DNA of 64,000 nt from Pistricoccus aurantiacus (GCF_042682565.1 NZ_JBHUIC010000008.1), one strand, 5' to 3'; shown: positions 1-8,535, counted from the stretch's first letter. The notes: generated by a model not told the origin, from the letters alone. Numbers and translations are program-made.

Positions 1-121
1 GACTCAAAATACTCATTTACTTCCCATGTAAACTCCGTGTTTTCGTCAGCGTTTGCCTTGCCTGATCTTCTTCAGCGCGCCTTGCCCTAGTGTCGAGATA
101 CACATGCGAGACGAATGTTTT

Positions 122-1237
122 ATGCAGTTCGAGAGGCTGGCCAGCGACGGACGCGCTCGTCGCGGTCGGCTGCGCTTTCCCCGGGGCACGGTGGAGACCC
201 CGGCCTTTATGCCGGTGGGCACTTACGGCACGGTAAAAGGCATGACGCCGGCCTCCATCAAGGAGATCGGCGCCGAGATCATTCTCGGCAATACCTTTCA
301 TCTCTGGCTGCGCCCGGGGGTGGAAGTGATCGAGGCCCACGGCGATCTGCACGACTTCGCCCAGTGGGACAAGCCGATTCTCACGGATTCCGGTGGTTTC
401 CAGGTATTTTCCCTGGGAGAAACCCGCAAGATCACCGAACAAGGGGTGCATTTCCGCTCCCCGGTGGACGGCGCCAAGGTCTTCATGGGGCCGGAGGAAT
501 CCATGGCGGTGCAGCGCTCCCTGGGGTCGGACATCGTGATGATCTTCGACGAATGCACCCCCTACCCGGCGAGCATCGAGGAAGCCGAACGCTCCATGGA
601 GCTTTCCCTGCGCTGGGCTCGGCGTTCCCGCGACGCTCATGGAAGCTCCCCCTCGGCGCTGTTCGGCATCATTCAGGGCGGCATGTATCCGGCGCTTCGC
701 CAGCGTTCGCTGGAAGGGCTGCTGAAGATCGGCTTCGACGGCCTGGCCATCGGCGGACTTTCCGTGGGCGAACCCAAGGAAGAGATGATCAAGGTGCTCG
801 ACTACCTGCCCACCTGGATGCCGGAAGAGGCGCCGCGCTACCTGATGGGGGTGGGCAAACCGGAGGATCTGGTGGAGAGCGTGCGGCGCGGTATCGACAT
901 GTTCGACTGCGTGATGCCCACCCGCAACGCCAGAAACGGCCACCTGTTCACCTTCGCCGGCACCGTCAAGATTCGTAATGCGACACATCGCCACGACACC
1001 CGGCCCCTGGAAGATGACTGCGATTGCTATACTTGCCGGCATTTCTCCCGCGCCTATCTGCATCACCTGGATCGCTGCGGTGAAATGCTTGGCTCGATGC
1101 TCAATACCATTCACAATCTACGCCATTATCAGCGTTTGATGGCCGGTTTGCGCGGTGCAATCGAAGCGGGTACATTGGCGAACTTTGTCGATACTTACTA
1201 TGCGGGCCGCGGTCTTGCCGTGCCGCCCGGCCCTTGA
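122..1237 (+). CDS. tgt: tRNA-guanine transglycosylase Tgt
   Basis: Exchanges the wobble guanine of GUN-anticodon tRNAs for the queuosine precursor preQ1. The 371-residue product matches the family length. The catalytic aspartate lies at residue 89 in ILTDSGGFQVFS, and the zinc site is the C-x-C-x2-C cluster of DCDCYTCRHF with a histidine in the following YLHHL stretch. The start giving MQFERLASDGRARRG is chosen because it aligns with the E. coli N-terminus; an in-frame ATG at 104 would add six residues. It is followed 30 bases later by yajC, the usual tgt-yajC-secDF order. Whether queA precedes it lies outside the window. Confidence 0.96.
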   Translation: MQFERLASDGRARRGRLRFPRGTVETPAFMPVGTYGTVKGMTPASIKEIGAEIILGNTFHLWLRPGVEVIEAHGDLHDFAQWDKPILTDSGGFQVFSLGETRKITEQGVHFRSPVDGAKVFMGPEESMAVQRSLGSDIVMIFDECTPYPASIEEAERSMELSLRWARRSRDAHGSSPSALFGIIQGGMYPALRQRSLEGLLKIGFDGLAIGGLSVGEPKEEMIKVLDYLPTWMPEEAPRYLMGVGKPEDLVESVRRGIDMFDCVMPTRNARNGHLFTFAGTVKIRNATHRHDTRPLEDDCDCYTCRHFSRAYLHHLDRCGEMLGSMLNTIHNLRHYQRLMAGLRGAIEAGTLANFVDTYYAGRGLAVPPGP

Positions 1238-1267
1238 TTCTCAATCACCTTCAGGAGACTTTCTCCC

Positions 1268-1597
1268 ATGCTGGACTTCTTCATCTCCGCAGCCCACGCG
1301 GAAGGCGGCGCGCCCGGAGGCGGCGGCATCGCTCAGATCGTCATGCTGGTCGGCTTCGTCGTCATCTTCTACTTCCTGCTCTGGCGTCCCCAGGCCAAGC
1401 GTGCCAAGCAGCACAAGCAGCTGATCAGCGGCCTGTCCACCGGCGACGAAGTGGTGATCGGCGGCGGCTTGACCGGGCGTGTCACCAAGGTCAGCGACGA
1501 ATTCATCAGCATGGAAATCGCCCAGGGCACCGAAGTCAACGTACAGAAGAATGCCGTGGCGGCGGTTCTGCCCAAAGGCACTCTCAAATCCATCTGA
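1268..1597 (+). CDS. yajC: Sec translocon accessory subunit YajC
   Basis: Small inner-membrane partner of SecDF in the Sec holotranslocon. The 109-residue protein has one transmembrane helix at about residues 20-42 followed by the basic WRPQAKRAKQHKQL segment and a cytosolic domain with the family GDEVVIGGGLTGRV motif. An AGGAG ribosome site lies just before the ATG. The gene sits between tgt and secD as in most gammaproteobacteria, and the 114-base gap to secD shows no clear terminator, so co-transcription is likely. Confidence 0.96.
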   Translation: MLDFFISAAHAEGGAPGGGGIAQIVMLVGFVVIFYFLLWRPQAKRAKQHKQLISGLSTGDEVVIGGGLTGRVTKVSDEFISMEIAQGTEVNVQKNAVAAVLPKGTLKSI

Positions 1598-1711
1598 TTT
1601 TGCTTCCAACCGTCTGACGCGGAGTTCGCCGCTCCGCGTCGCGGCATCTCGTGAAGACGCCTCGGCTTTCTTTACCGGCGTCTTCGCCATGTTAGACAAG
1701 GCAGGCCCTGC

Positions 1712-3562
1712 ATGCTCAACCGTTATCCCCTGTGGAAGTATCTGCTGATACTTCTTGTTCTTCTCATTGGCCTGGTCTACTCCCTCCCCAATCTCTATCC
1801 CGAGGAACCAGCGGTTCAGATCAGCAGCGCCCAGGCGGGAGTCTCTCTCGATCAACGCACCCTGGAGCGAATTCAAGGCGCACTGGCGGAAAACGATATC
1901 GAGGTCGAAGACACCGAGCAGCAGGAGAACAGCGTGCTGCTGCGTCTGACCAAGACAAGCGATCAGTTGCCTGCCCGGGACGTCATCAGCGACCTCCTCG
2001 ACGACGACTACATCGTTGCCCTGAACCTGGCCCAATCCACCCCGAGCTGGCTGGAAAGCCTGGCGGCCTCTCCCATGACCCTGGGGCTGGACCTTCGCGG
2101 CGGCGTGCACTTCCTGCTCGAAGTGGACATGGATCAGGCCCTGACCCAGCGCCTGGAAGTCAACGCCAGCGCGATCCGCGAGACCCTGCGAAGCGAGCGT
2201 ATCCGCTATCGCGACACCGAGGTCGAGGGCCGTACGCTGAGCTTCACCTTCAGCAACGAGCAGGATCGAGACAAGGCGCGCCGGTTGATCCAGCGAGACT
2301 TTCCGGGCTTCGACTACGCCAACGTGGACGCGGGGCGTGGCGCCAGACTCGCCATGACCATCACCGATCAGAAGGTCGACGAGATTCAGGATTACGCGAT
2401 CAACCAGAACCTGACCACCCTGCGTAACCGGGTCAACGAGCTGGGGGTCGCCGAGCCCCTGGTGCAGCGTCAAGGTCCCAATCGCATCGTGGTGGAACTA
2501 CCTGGCGTGCAGGATACCGCCGCCGCCAAGCGGGTGGTGGGCGCCACCGCCAACCTGGAATTTCGTCTGGAAGCGCGTCCGGACACCCCGGACAACGAAA
2601 CCGAGAGCTTTGCTTTCCGCAACAACGAGACCCGCAGCGCCACCCTGATGCGGGACGTGATCCTCACCGGGGACAGCGTCTCCAGCGCCAGCCGCAGCTT
2701 CGATGAAAACGGTCGTCCCCAGGTCAACATCAACCTGGACGGTACCGGCGGCACCCTGATGAACCGGGCGACTCGCACCAACATCGGTCGCAACATGGCG
2801 GTACTGTTCATCGAGCACAAGACTCGGGATCGCACGGTGCTGGAGGACGGCAAGAAGGTCGTCAAGCGCGACCCCTACACGGAGCGCGGCATCATCAGCC
2901 TGGCCACCATTCAGAGCGCCCTGGGCAACAGCTTTCGCATCACCGGCCTGGATTCTCCGGCGGAAGCGGGAGAGCTGGCGCTGCTGCTGCGCTCCGGTTC
3001 GCTCGCGGCGCCGATCTACTTCGTGCAGGAGCGCACCATCGGGCCAAGCCTGGGTCAGGACAACATCGATCGCGGCATTCTTTCCGTGCAAATCGGGCTT
3101 CTGCTGGTGGTGCTGTTCATGTTGGCGCGCTACAAGCTGTTCGGGGTGATCGCCAACCTCGCCCTGGCTGCCAACTTGATGCTGCTGATCGCCGCCATGT
3201 CCATGCTGGGCGCTACCCTGACCCTGCCCGGCATCGCCGGTATCGTGTTGACCCTGGGCATGGCGGTGGACGCCAACGTGCTGATCTTCGAGCGCATACG
3301 TGAGGAATTCAGGAACGGCATGTCCGCCCAGCAGGCGATTCACGCCGGCTATGAGCGTGCTTTCACCTCCATTGTCGACGCCAACCTCACCACCCTGCTG
3401 GTGGCGCTGATCCTGTTCTCCATCGGCACCGGCCCGGTGAAGGGCTTCGCGGTAACTCTATCCCTGGGCATTCTGACCTCGATGTTCACTGCTCTTCTGG
3501 TGTCTCGTGCCATGGTCAACCTGTCTTTTGGCGGCAAGCCGCTCAAGAAACTATGGATCTAA
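1712..3562 (+). CDS. secD: protein translocase subunit SecD
   Basis: Inner-membrane component of SecDF, which uses the proton gradient to pull preproteins through SecYEG from the periplasmic side. The 616-residue length equals the E. coli protein. Visible features are an N-terminal transmembrane helix (about residues 5-25), the large periplasmic region carrying the LGLDLRGGVHFLLEVD motif, and a C-terminal bundle of five helices with the conserved DANVLIFERIREE motif. The stop codon lies inside a short tandem repeat that leads into secF. Confidence 0.97.
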   Translation: MLNRYPLWKYLLILLVLLIGLVYSLPNLYPEEPAVQISSAQAGVSLDQRTLERIQGALAENDIEVEDTEQQENSVLLRLTKTSDQLPARDVISDLLDDDYIVALNLAQSTPSWLESLAASPMTLGLDLRGGVHFLLEVDMDQALTQRLEVNASAIRETLRSERIRYRDTEVEGRTLSFTFSNEQDRDKARRLIQRDFPGFDYANVDAGRGARLAMTITDQKVDEIQDYAINQNLTTLRNRVNELGVAEPLVQRQGPNRIVVELPGVQDTAAAKRVVGATANLEFRLEARPDTPDNETESFAFRNNETRSATLMRDVILTGDSVSSASRSFDENGRPQVNINLDGTGGTLMNRATRTNIGRNMAVLFIEHKTRDRTVLEDGKKVVKRDPYTERGIISLATIQSALGNSFRITGLDSPAEAGELALLLRSGSLAAPIYFVQERTIGPSLGQDNIDRGILSVQIGLLLVVLFMLARYKLFGVIANLALAANLMLLIAAMSMLGATLTLPGIAGIVLTLGMAVDANVLIFERIREEFRNGMSAQQAIHAGYERAFTSIVDANLTTLLVALILFSIGTGPVKGFAVTLSLGILTSMFTALLVSRAMVNLSFGGKPLKKLWI

Positions 3563-3615
3563 AAAGTCATGGATCTAAAAAGCCATGGACATAAAAGCTA
3601 TGGATACAAGGAGCC
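3553..3615 (+). repeat. four imperfect copies of a 16-base unit between secD and secF
   Basis: Four consecutive units begin at 3553, 3569, 3585 and 3600, with the core ATGGATCTAAAAAGTC and increasing divergence. The first contains the last codons and stop of secD and the last contains the Shine-Dalgarno AAGGAG of secF. The array adds in-frame ATG codons upstream of the likely secF start. It looks like repeated slippage duplication. Confidence 0.85.
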
Positions 3616-3620
3616 AAGCG

Positions 3621-4529
3621 ATGCGACAGTTTGATTTCATGGGCAAGCGCCGTCTGGCCTTCATTGTTTCGGGAATTTTATTGCTGATTTCCCTGGGTTC
3701 CCTGGCGATTCAGCAGCTCAACCTGGGGCTGGATTTCACCGGCGGAACCCTGGTGGAGATTCATTACGCCTCGGCGCCCTCCCTGGACAGTGTGCGTCAA
3801 ACCATGGAGGACGCAGGATTTCGCGACGTTTCCGTACAGACCTTCGGCGCTGCCAATGAAGTGCTGATCCGCCTGCAGCAGGCCTTTGATCCGGATGTGG
3901 GCAAGCAGGTGGTCGGCATACTGCGGGATGAAGGTGAGAGCGTCGATCTGGTGCGTGCAGAGTTCGTCGGCGCTCAGGTGGGCGATCAGCTGCGAGATCA
4001 AAGCGGCCTGGGCATGTTGATAGCCCTGGGCGTGGTGATGCTCTACGTGGCGTTTCGTTTCCAGTACAAGTTCGCCATCGGGGCGCTGCTCTCTCTGGTG
4101 CACGACGTGATCATCATGGCTGGGGTGTTTTCGCTGTTCCAGATCGAATTCGACCTGACGGTGCTGGCGGCGATCCTGGCAGTGATCGGCTATTCGCTGA
4201 ACGATACCATCATCGTCTACGACCGGATTCGCGAGAATATCCGCAAGTCTCGCATCAGCGACATGCCGGTGATCTTCAACGAATCGATCAACCAGACCCT
4301 GTCCCGTACCCTGGCGACTTCCGGCACCACCCTGCTGGTGCTGCTGGCGCTGTTCTTCCTGGGCGGCGACATGATTCACAACTTCTCCCTCGCCCTGATC
4401 ATCGGCGTCGGCGTGGGCACCTTCTCCTCGATCTATGTGGCCTCGGCGTTGCTGCTGCCGCTCAAGCTGCAGCGGGAGGATCTGATTCCCGCCAAGAAGG
4501 AAGACCCGGAAGCGGAAGAGTTGCCCTGA
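3621..4529 (+). CDS. secF: protein translocase subunit SecF
   Basis: Second subunit of the SecDF proton-driven export motor. The product has a first transmembrane helix near residues 10-30, the GLDFTGGTLVEI motif, a periplasmic loop and five C-terminal helices with SLNDTIIVYDRIRE. The start at 3621 (MRQFDFMGKRR) is chosen for its AAGGAG site eight bases upstream and family alignment, giving 302 residues. Two earlier in-frame ATGs at 3585 and 3600 lie in the tandem repeat and are probably by-products of it. Confidence 0.95.
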   Translation: MRQFDFMGKRRLAFIVSGILLLISLGSLAIQQLNLGLDFTGGTLVEIHYASAPSLDSVRQTMEDAGFRDVSVQTFGAANEVLIRLQQAFDPDVGKQVVGILRDEGESVDLVRAEFVGAQVGDQLRDQSGLGMLIALGVVMLYVAFRFQYKFAIGALLSLVHDVIIMAGVFSLFQIEFDLTVLAAILAVIGYSLNDTIIVYDRIRENIRKSRISDMPVIFNESINQTLSRTLATSGTTLLVLLALFFLGGDMIHNFSLALIIGVGVGTFSSIYVASALLLPLKLQREDLIPAKKEDPEAEELP

Positions 4530-4558
4530 AATAGATCGCAAGCCCGCACGAAAGATCG

Positions 4559-4581
4559 AAAAAAAGGGGAGCTGACTTCCC
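4559..4581 (-). terminator. hairpin with T-run reading on the minus strand
   Basis: GGGGAG and CTTCCC (4566-4571 and 4576-4581) form a six-pair stem with one G-T wobble and a four-base loop. On the minus strand it is followed by seven T residues (4565-4559). No minus-strand gene lies immediately before it; the nearest is the suhB-like gene ending at 5260, beyond the plus-strand CIA30 gene. Confidence 0.35.
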
Positions 4582-4666
4582 ATAAAGTCGCTGGTAGATA
4601 CCATTTGCTGTCCAGCTAATTGCCTGCGCAGGATCGAACTGCCGATCAAATCGGAAGACACGCCCC

Positions 4667-5173
4667 ATGCCACGACTGATCGATTTTCAGGATCTTGGAG
4701 AAGCCGCCCGCTGGCGCCCCATCAACGACGATGTCATGGGCGGCGTCTCCGAGAGCGAGATGCGCGCCGAGCCGGGCATCGGCGTCTTTACGGGAAGCCT
4801 ATCGCTCGACAACGGCGGTGGCTTTGCCTCCGTGCGTCGGGAGCCCCAGGACTATCGGCTGGCTGGCCATACGGGGCTCCGAATAGAGGTGCGCGGCGAT
4901 GGAAGGCGCTACCAGTTGCGCTTGCGCACTCACCGGCTGTTCGATGGGGCGGCCTACCGCGCTTTCTTTCAGCCGCCTGCGGGGCAATGGCAGCGCGTTA
5001 CCCTCTCTTGGCAAACGTTCGAACCGGTCTTTCGCGGTCGCGTGCTGGAGGATGCCCCGCCGCTCGCCCCGGAGGATATCCAGCAGATCGGTCTGTTGAT
5101 CGCCGACCGACGCGCCGGGCCTTTTCGCCTGGAGATCGCCGGTCTGGAGACCCTGGATAATGCCGAAAACTGA
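4667..5173 (+). CDS. CIA30-domain protein
   Basis: A 168-residue cytosolic protein without signal peptide that matches the CIA30 family (complex I intermediate-associated protein 30, galactose-binding-like fold). Seen features are the family opening RWRPINDDVMGGVSES, the GGFASVR segment and the C-terminal IGLLIADRRAGPFRLEI strand pair. Bacterial members are common but their function is not established; the name comes from a mitochondrial complex I assembly factor. It stands alone between secF and the convergent suhB-like gene. In Pseudomonas this interval is occupied by an unrelated outer-membrane lipoprotein gene, so it is probably a lineage-specific gene. Confidence 0.85.
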   Translation: MPRLIDFQDLGEAARWRPINDDVMGGVSESEMRAEPGIGVFTGSLSLDNGGGFASVRREPQDYRLAGHTGLRIEVRGDGRRYQLRLRTHRLFDGAAYRAFFQPPAGQWQRVTLSWQTFEPVFRGRVLEDAPPLAPEDIQQIGLLIADRRAGPFRLEIAGLETLDNAEN

Positions 5174-5200
5174 CTGCGGAAGCGGTAGTTGACCCTAAAT

Positions 5201-5235
5201 GCAAAAGTTCCCATTGCATACCGCAGTGGGAGCTT
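5201..5235 (-). terminator. terminator downstream of the suhB-like gene
   Basis: The arms 5205-5217 and 5223-5235 form a stem of about 13 pairs (two G-T wobbles) around the loop ATACC. Read on the minus strand the stem ends in AACTTTTGC, a short T-run, 25 bases past the end of the suhB-like gene. It may also block readthrough of the convergent CIA30 gene. Confidence 0.6.
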
Positions 5236-5259
5236 GTCGTTTGCGGCAATATGCGAGCA

Positions 5260-6054
5260 TTAAAAATGCGGCTTGAGATTCTGCATCAGCGCTTTGTAAA
5301 GCCGCGGCCCCGCCGCCATCAGGGGGCCTTCGATATCGACGCTGGGGGAGCCATCGAGGCTGCCGGACAAGGCACCGGCCTCCTTGAGCAGTAATCCGCC
5401 TACCAGCTTGTCCTGCTCCTCGAGACCCAGCACGAAGACCATGTGCGCCCGGCCGCTGGCCAGAGCGATGATATCCAGCAGTCCGCTGCCGGTGGCAAGC
5501 TGTGTTTCGACCTGGGGGCCGAGTTTTTCGATCAGCGTCACGTAGCTGGTCAGATAGCGCGAGCGAAAATCGCTCTCCGGCAGGCTAAGCGCCATGCGCG
5601 CGCCTTGGATGCCGGCGTGCCTGGGCACGCGAATGCGCTTGTCATTATGGTGGGCGCCGCGGCCACGGCTGGCCAGATACTCATCATCGCTGAAGGGGCA
5701 GATCACGATGGCATGCTCCGGGCGGTCCTTGTAGAGACACACCAAGGACAGCGCGCAGCCTTTGCCCGCCACGCTCAGGTCGGAATAGCCGTGAAACGGC
5801 TCGATCCTCCAGTGATAGTTCCGGCCTTCTCCTTCGCCTTCCCGGTAGGGAGTGAAGCGCCCGGAAACACCGTGTTCGCCATAACCTCGCGCCAGCTGGC
5901 GAACGATCAGGGTTTCCGCATTGCGCCCGGCGTCTTCCAGAAGACGCGCGAGATTGTATTCTTCATGAGCATTTTCGATACGCTCGCGAATACGCAGGAA
6001 TTGCTCCGCGGCACTACGCGCGGCACGCAGCCCGAACTGGACCATTGGATGCAT
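5260..6054 (-). CDS. suhB: SuhB-like inositol monophosphatase family protein, catalytic site altered
   Basis: The 264-residue product aligns end to end with SuhB (MHPMVQFGLRAAR at the start). In E. coli SuhB is an inositol monophosphatase that also acts, without needing catalysis, in rRNA transcription antitermination. The identification rests on alignment and on its position divergent from trmJ, as in E. coli and Pseudomonas. Most metal ligands are changed: the DPLDGT motif reads EPFHGY at residues 85-90, the GEE-type loop glutamates are missing near residues 62-70, and the WD motif reads QD at 214-215. Only the last aspartate remains. The gene is intact, so it is read as a probable pseudoenzyme kept for a non-catalytic role. 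That role is inference. Confidence 0.8.
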   Translation of the reverse strand: MHPMVQFGLRAARSAAEQFLRIRERIENAHEEYNLARLLEDAGRNAETLIVRQLARGYGEHGVSGRFTPYREGEGEGRNYHWRIEPFHGYSDLSVAGKGCALSLVCLYKDRPEHAIVICPFSDDEYLASRGRGAHHNDKRIRVPRHAGIQGARMALSLPESDFRSRYLTSYVTLIEKLGPQVETQLATGSGLLDIIALASGRAHMVFVLGLEEQDKLVGGLLLKEAGALSGSLDGSPSVDIEGPLMAAGPRLYKALMQNLKPHF

Positions 6055-6258
6055 GATCTGGCCTTCGATGAGAGTACTGGATATTTAAAGAACGGAAGCC
6101 GGTAAAAAATGCGCGTTGAAATCGCATTCCGACAGGAATCGGCGCGCATCCTAGCATGAACCACCCCTGCTCACCTAGTCTCGAATCGTTACCGTGTTAC
6201 ACTTTCGCGCTTTGACACTCGCGCGTATACACTATCCGTGTTTTGAACAGGCCGGCCC

Positions 6259-7005
6259 ATGCTCGAGCGCATTCGTATCGTACTGATCCAGACCAGCCAT
6301 CCCGGCAATATCGGCGCTGTCGCCCGGGCGATGAAGAACATGGGTCTGGAGGATCTCGCACTGGTCGCGCCGCGCTGCGAATTTCGCTGTGCGGACGCTA
6401 TCTCCCGCGCTTCCGGGGCAGATACGCTGCTGGCTGGTGCCAAGCTGTTCGAGAATCTCGAAGACGCCGTGGCGAATTGTTCCCTTGTGGTGGGCGCCAG
6501 TGCACGCTCCCGCACCTTGCCCTGGCCCATGCAGAGCCCGCGCCAGTTCGGCGCAGCCCTGCCGGAAGAGCTGGCCATGCCTGATAACCGGGTGGCACTG
6601 GTATTCGGTCGCGAGGACAGCGGGCTGACCAACGCGGAGCTGCAGCGTTGCCATGCCCATGTGCAGATTCCCGCCAATCCGGATTTCAGTTCCCTGAATC
6701 TGGCTGCGGCGGTTCAGGTGCTCGCCTACGAATGTCGCCTGGCCTGGCTGGAAAACGAGCCGACGCCTATCAATAAGGAGCCGCAAGATGACGACTGGGA
6801 TCATCCGCCGGCCTCCCACGCGGACCTGGAGCGCTTCTTCGCCCACCTGGAACGCACGCTGATCGTCGTGGGTTTCCACGATCCGACTACCCCGCGCCAA
6901 CTCATGGCAAGGCTGCGGCGGCTCTACCTGCGTGCGCGACCGGATCAGTTGGAAATCAATATCCTGCGCGGCATTCTCGGAGCCATCGAAAAGAAGACAC
7001 GCTAA
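6259..7005 (+). CDS. trmJ: tRNA (cytidine/uridine-2'-O-)-methyltransferase TrmJ
   Basis: SPOUT-family enzyme that methylates the ribose of nucleotide 32 in the anticodon loop using S-adenosylmethionine. The 248-residue protein carries the family signatures HPGNIGAVARAMKNMG near the N-terminus, LVFGREDSGLTNAEL in the middle, and the trefoil-knot segment IPANPDFSSLNLAAAVQVLAYE. The C-terminal extension (about residues 170-248) corresponds to the TrmJ dimerisation region. It lies divergent from suhB and ahead of cysE, a conserved arrangement. Confidence 0.95.
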   Translation: MLERIRIVLIQTSHPGNIGAVARAMKNMGLEDLALVAPRCEFRCADAISRASGADTLLAGAKLFENLEDAVANCSLVVGASARSRTLPWPMQSPRQFGAALPEELAMPDNRVALVFGREDSGLTNAELQRCHAHVQIPANPDFSSLNLAAAVQVLAYECRLAWLENEPTPINKEPQDDDWDHPPASHADLERFFAHLERTLIVVGFHDPTTPRQLMARLRRLYLRARPDQLEINILRGILGAIEKKTR

Positions 7006-7138
7006 CTGTCTGACTTTACTCTGAGTCCGCGCCTTGCAGGGAGCCCCTCGCGCCTCAATAATATGAGGCACCACCTGTCACCCGCTGCCGGTCGCTCGGC
7101 GTTCGCCGTCAATCGCCTCATCAATCAGGATACACCGC

Positions 7139-7957
7139 ATGTTTCGTCACCTACGCGAAGATATCGACAGCGTATTCAGTCGCGATCCCGCCGCGCGCAA
7201 CGTCCTCGAGGTGCTGACCAACTACCCGGGACTGCATGCGTTGATGGCTCACCGTCTCGGCCACTGGCTATGGCGACGCAACCTGAAGTGGCTGGCCCGC
7301 ACGCTGTCTACCCTGGCCCGCTGGATGACCGGTATCGAGATTCATCCCGGGGCGAAGATCGGTCGGCGTTTCTTCATCGATCACGGCATGGGCGTGGTGA
7401 TCGGTGAGACCACCGAAGTGGGCGACGACGTGACTCTGTATCAGGGCGTTACTCTGGGCGGCACCAGCTGGAACAAGGGCAAGCGCCATCCCACCCTGGA
7501 AGACGGCGTCATCGTCGGCGCCGGAGCCAAGATCCTCGGGCCGTTCAGCGTCGGCGCCGGGGCCAAGATCGGCTCCAATGCGGTGGTCACCAAGGAGGTC
7601 CCGGCGGGCGCCACTGTAGTGGGCATCCCGGGAAAGATCGTCAAGCAAGCCGAGCCGGATTCACCGGCGCCGGACATCGACCCGGCCCACCGAGAAGCCA
7701 TTCGCCAGAAATTCGGCTTCGACGCCTACGGCGTCACCCAGGACATGCCGGACCCGGTGGCCCGCTCCATGCAGGCCATGTTCGACCACATGCACGCGGT
7801 GGACGGGCGCATCGAGCAGATGTGCAAGACCTTGCGCCAGCTCGATGCCAGCTATCGTGGCGGCCAGCTGCCCCAGCTGCGAGAAGAGGATTTCGAGGGT
7901 ATTTTCGATGACGACGACAGCCCCTGCGCGCCGGTGGAGTCGCCAAAGCAGCGCTAG
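7139..7957 (+). CDS. cysE: serine O-acetyltransferase CysE
   Basis: Acetylates L-serine with acetyl-CoA, the committed step of cysteine synthesis. At 272 residues it has the length of E. coli CysE. The N-terminal helical part is followed by the left-handed beta-helix hexapeptide repeats (GIEIHPGAKIGRRFFIDHG through GAKILGPFSVGAGAKIG) with the catalytic histidine in FFIDHGMGVVIGETTEVG. The acidic tail (DFEGIFDDDDS) follows. Its place before iscR suggests cysteine supply coupled to the desulfurase IscS. Confidence 0.95.
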   Translation: MFRHLREDIDSVFSRDPAARNVLEVLTNYPGLHALMAHRLGHWLWRRNLKWLARTLSTLARWMTGIEIHPGAKIGRRFFIDHGMGVVIGETTEVGDDVTLYQGVTLGGTSWNKGKRHPTLEDGVIVGAGAKILGPFSVGAGAKIGSNAVVTKEVPAGATVVGIPGKIVKQAEPDSPAPDIDPAHREAIRQKFGFDAYGVTQDMPDPVARSMQAMFDHMHAVDGRIEQMCKTLRQLDASYRGGQLPQLREEDFEGIFDDDDSPCAPVESPKQR

Positions 7958-7962
7958 CGACA

Positions 7963-7995
7963 ATAGTTGACCGCGCCACTCGGGTTTTCCATAAT
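7963..7995 (+). promoter_or_regulatory. iscR promoter overlapped by a type 1 IscR-site-like sequence
   Basis: A sigma70-like promoter is visible: TTGACC at 7967-7972, 17-base spacer, CATAAT at 7990-7995. The 25 bases at 7963-7987, beginning ATAGTTGACC and containing CACTCGGGT, fit about 19 positions of the E. coli type 1 IscR consensus (ATASYYGACTRWWWYAGTCRRSTAT, recalled from memory). In E. coli [2Fe-2S]-IscR binds such sites to repress its own operon. Function here is inferred. Confidence 0.65.
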
Positions 7996-8055
7996 GGCGC
8001 CTAACGTTCGATTCGCGACTCCACTTATGCGCCCGATCACAAGACGCGTCACATC

Positions 8056-8535
8056 ATGCGTTTAACCACCAAAGGACGCTACGCCGTTACCGCCATGCTC
8101 GACCTGGCGCTCAATGACAACGGCGAGCCTACGAGCCTGGCGGACGTGTCACGACGTCAGGAAATCTCGCTCTCCTATCTCGAGCAGCTGTTTTCGCGGC
8201 TGCGGCGGGCGGGACTGGTGGATAGCGTGCGCGGCCCCGGCGGTGGCTATCGGCTGGCGATGTCGCTTGAAGACATTTCCGTGGCGCGAATCATCGAGGC
8301 AGTCGACGAGACCGTGGATGCGACTCGCTGTCAAGGCCAGGCGGACTGTCAGCAGGGCGACACCTGCCTGACTCACTATCTATGGTGCGATCTGTCTCGG
8401 GAAATTTACGACTTTCTCGCCGGCACCAGTCTGGCCTCCTTGGTGCGACGACAGGAGATCCAGTTTATCGCCGCTCGCCAGCGCGGGATCGATCATCGCG
8501 AAAGCGCCTCTACCATCCTCGTATCGCCCTGCTAG
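8056..8535 (+). CDS. iscR: Fe-S cluster-sensing transcriptional regulator IscR
   Basis: Rrf2-family repressor/activator that senses Fe-S status through a [2Fe-2S] cluster. The 159-residue protein begins with MRLTTKGRYAVTAMLDLA, the winged-helix domain, and has the cluster cysteines at 92, 98 and 104 (C-x5-C-x5-C) and a histidine at 107, the E. coli spacing. It directly precedes iscS and has a promoter with an IscR-like site, which suggests autoregulation. All ligands are intact although most scaffold genes of the operon are missing. Confidence 0.96.
   Translation: MRLTTKGRYAVTAMLDLALNDNGEPTSLADVSRRQEISLSYLEQLFSRLRRAGLVDSVRGPGGGYRLAMSLEDISVARIIEAVDETVDATRCQGQADCQQGDTCLTHYLWCDLSREIYDFLAGTSLASLVRRQEIQFIAARQRGIDHRESASTILVSPC

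Noticed and set aside
17..1114. 365-codon minus-strand frame opposite tgt
   Set aside because: It mirrors a well-supported gene in high-GC DNA, shows no family motif and has a His/Gln-rich composition typical of antisense frames.
6212..6235. TTGACA with TATACA upstream of trmJ as a promoter
   Set aside because: The two boxes are only eight bases apart and no -10 box lies at the right distance.
7052..7069. GCCTCA/TGAGGC stem before cysE as a terminator
   Set aside because: The stem has only six pairs and no T-run; an O-acetylserine or cysteine riboswitch-like structure is not visible either.
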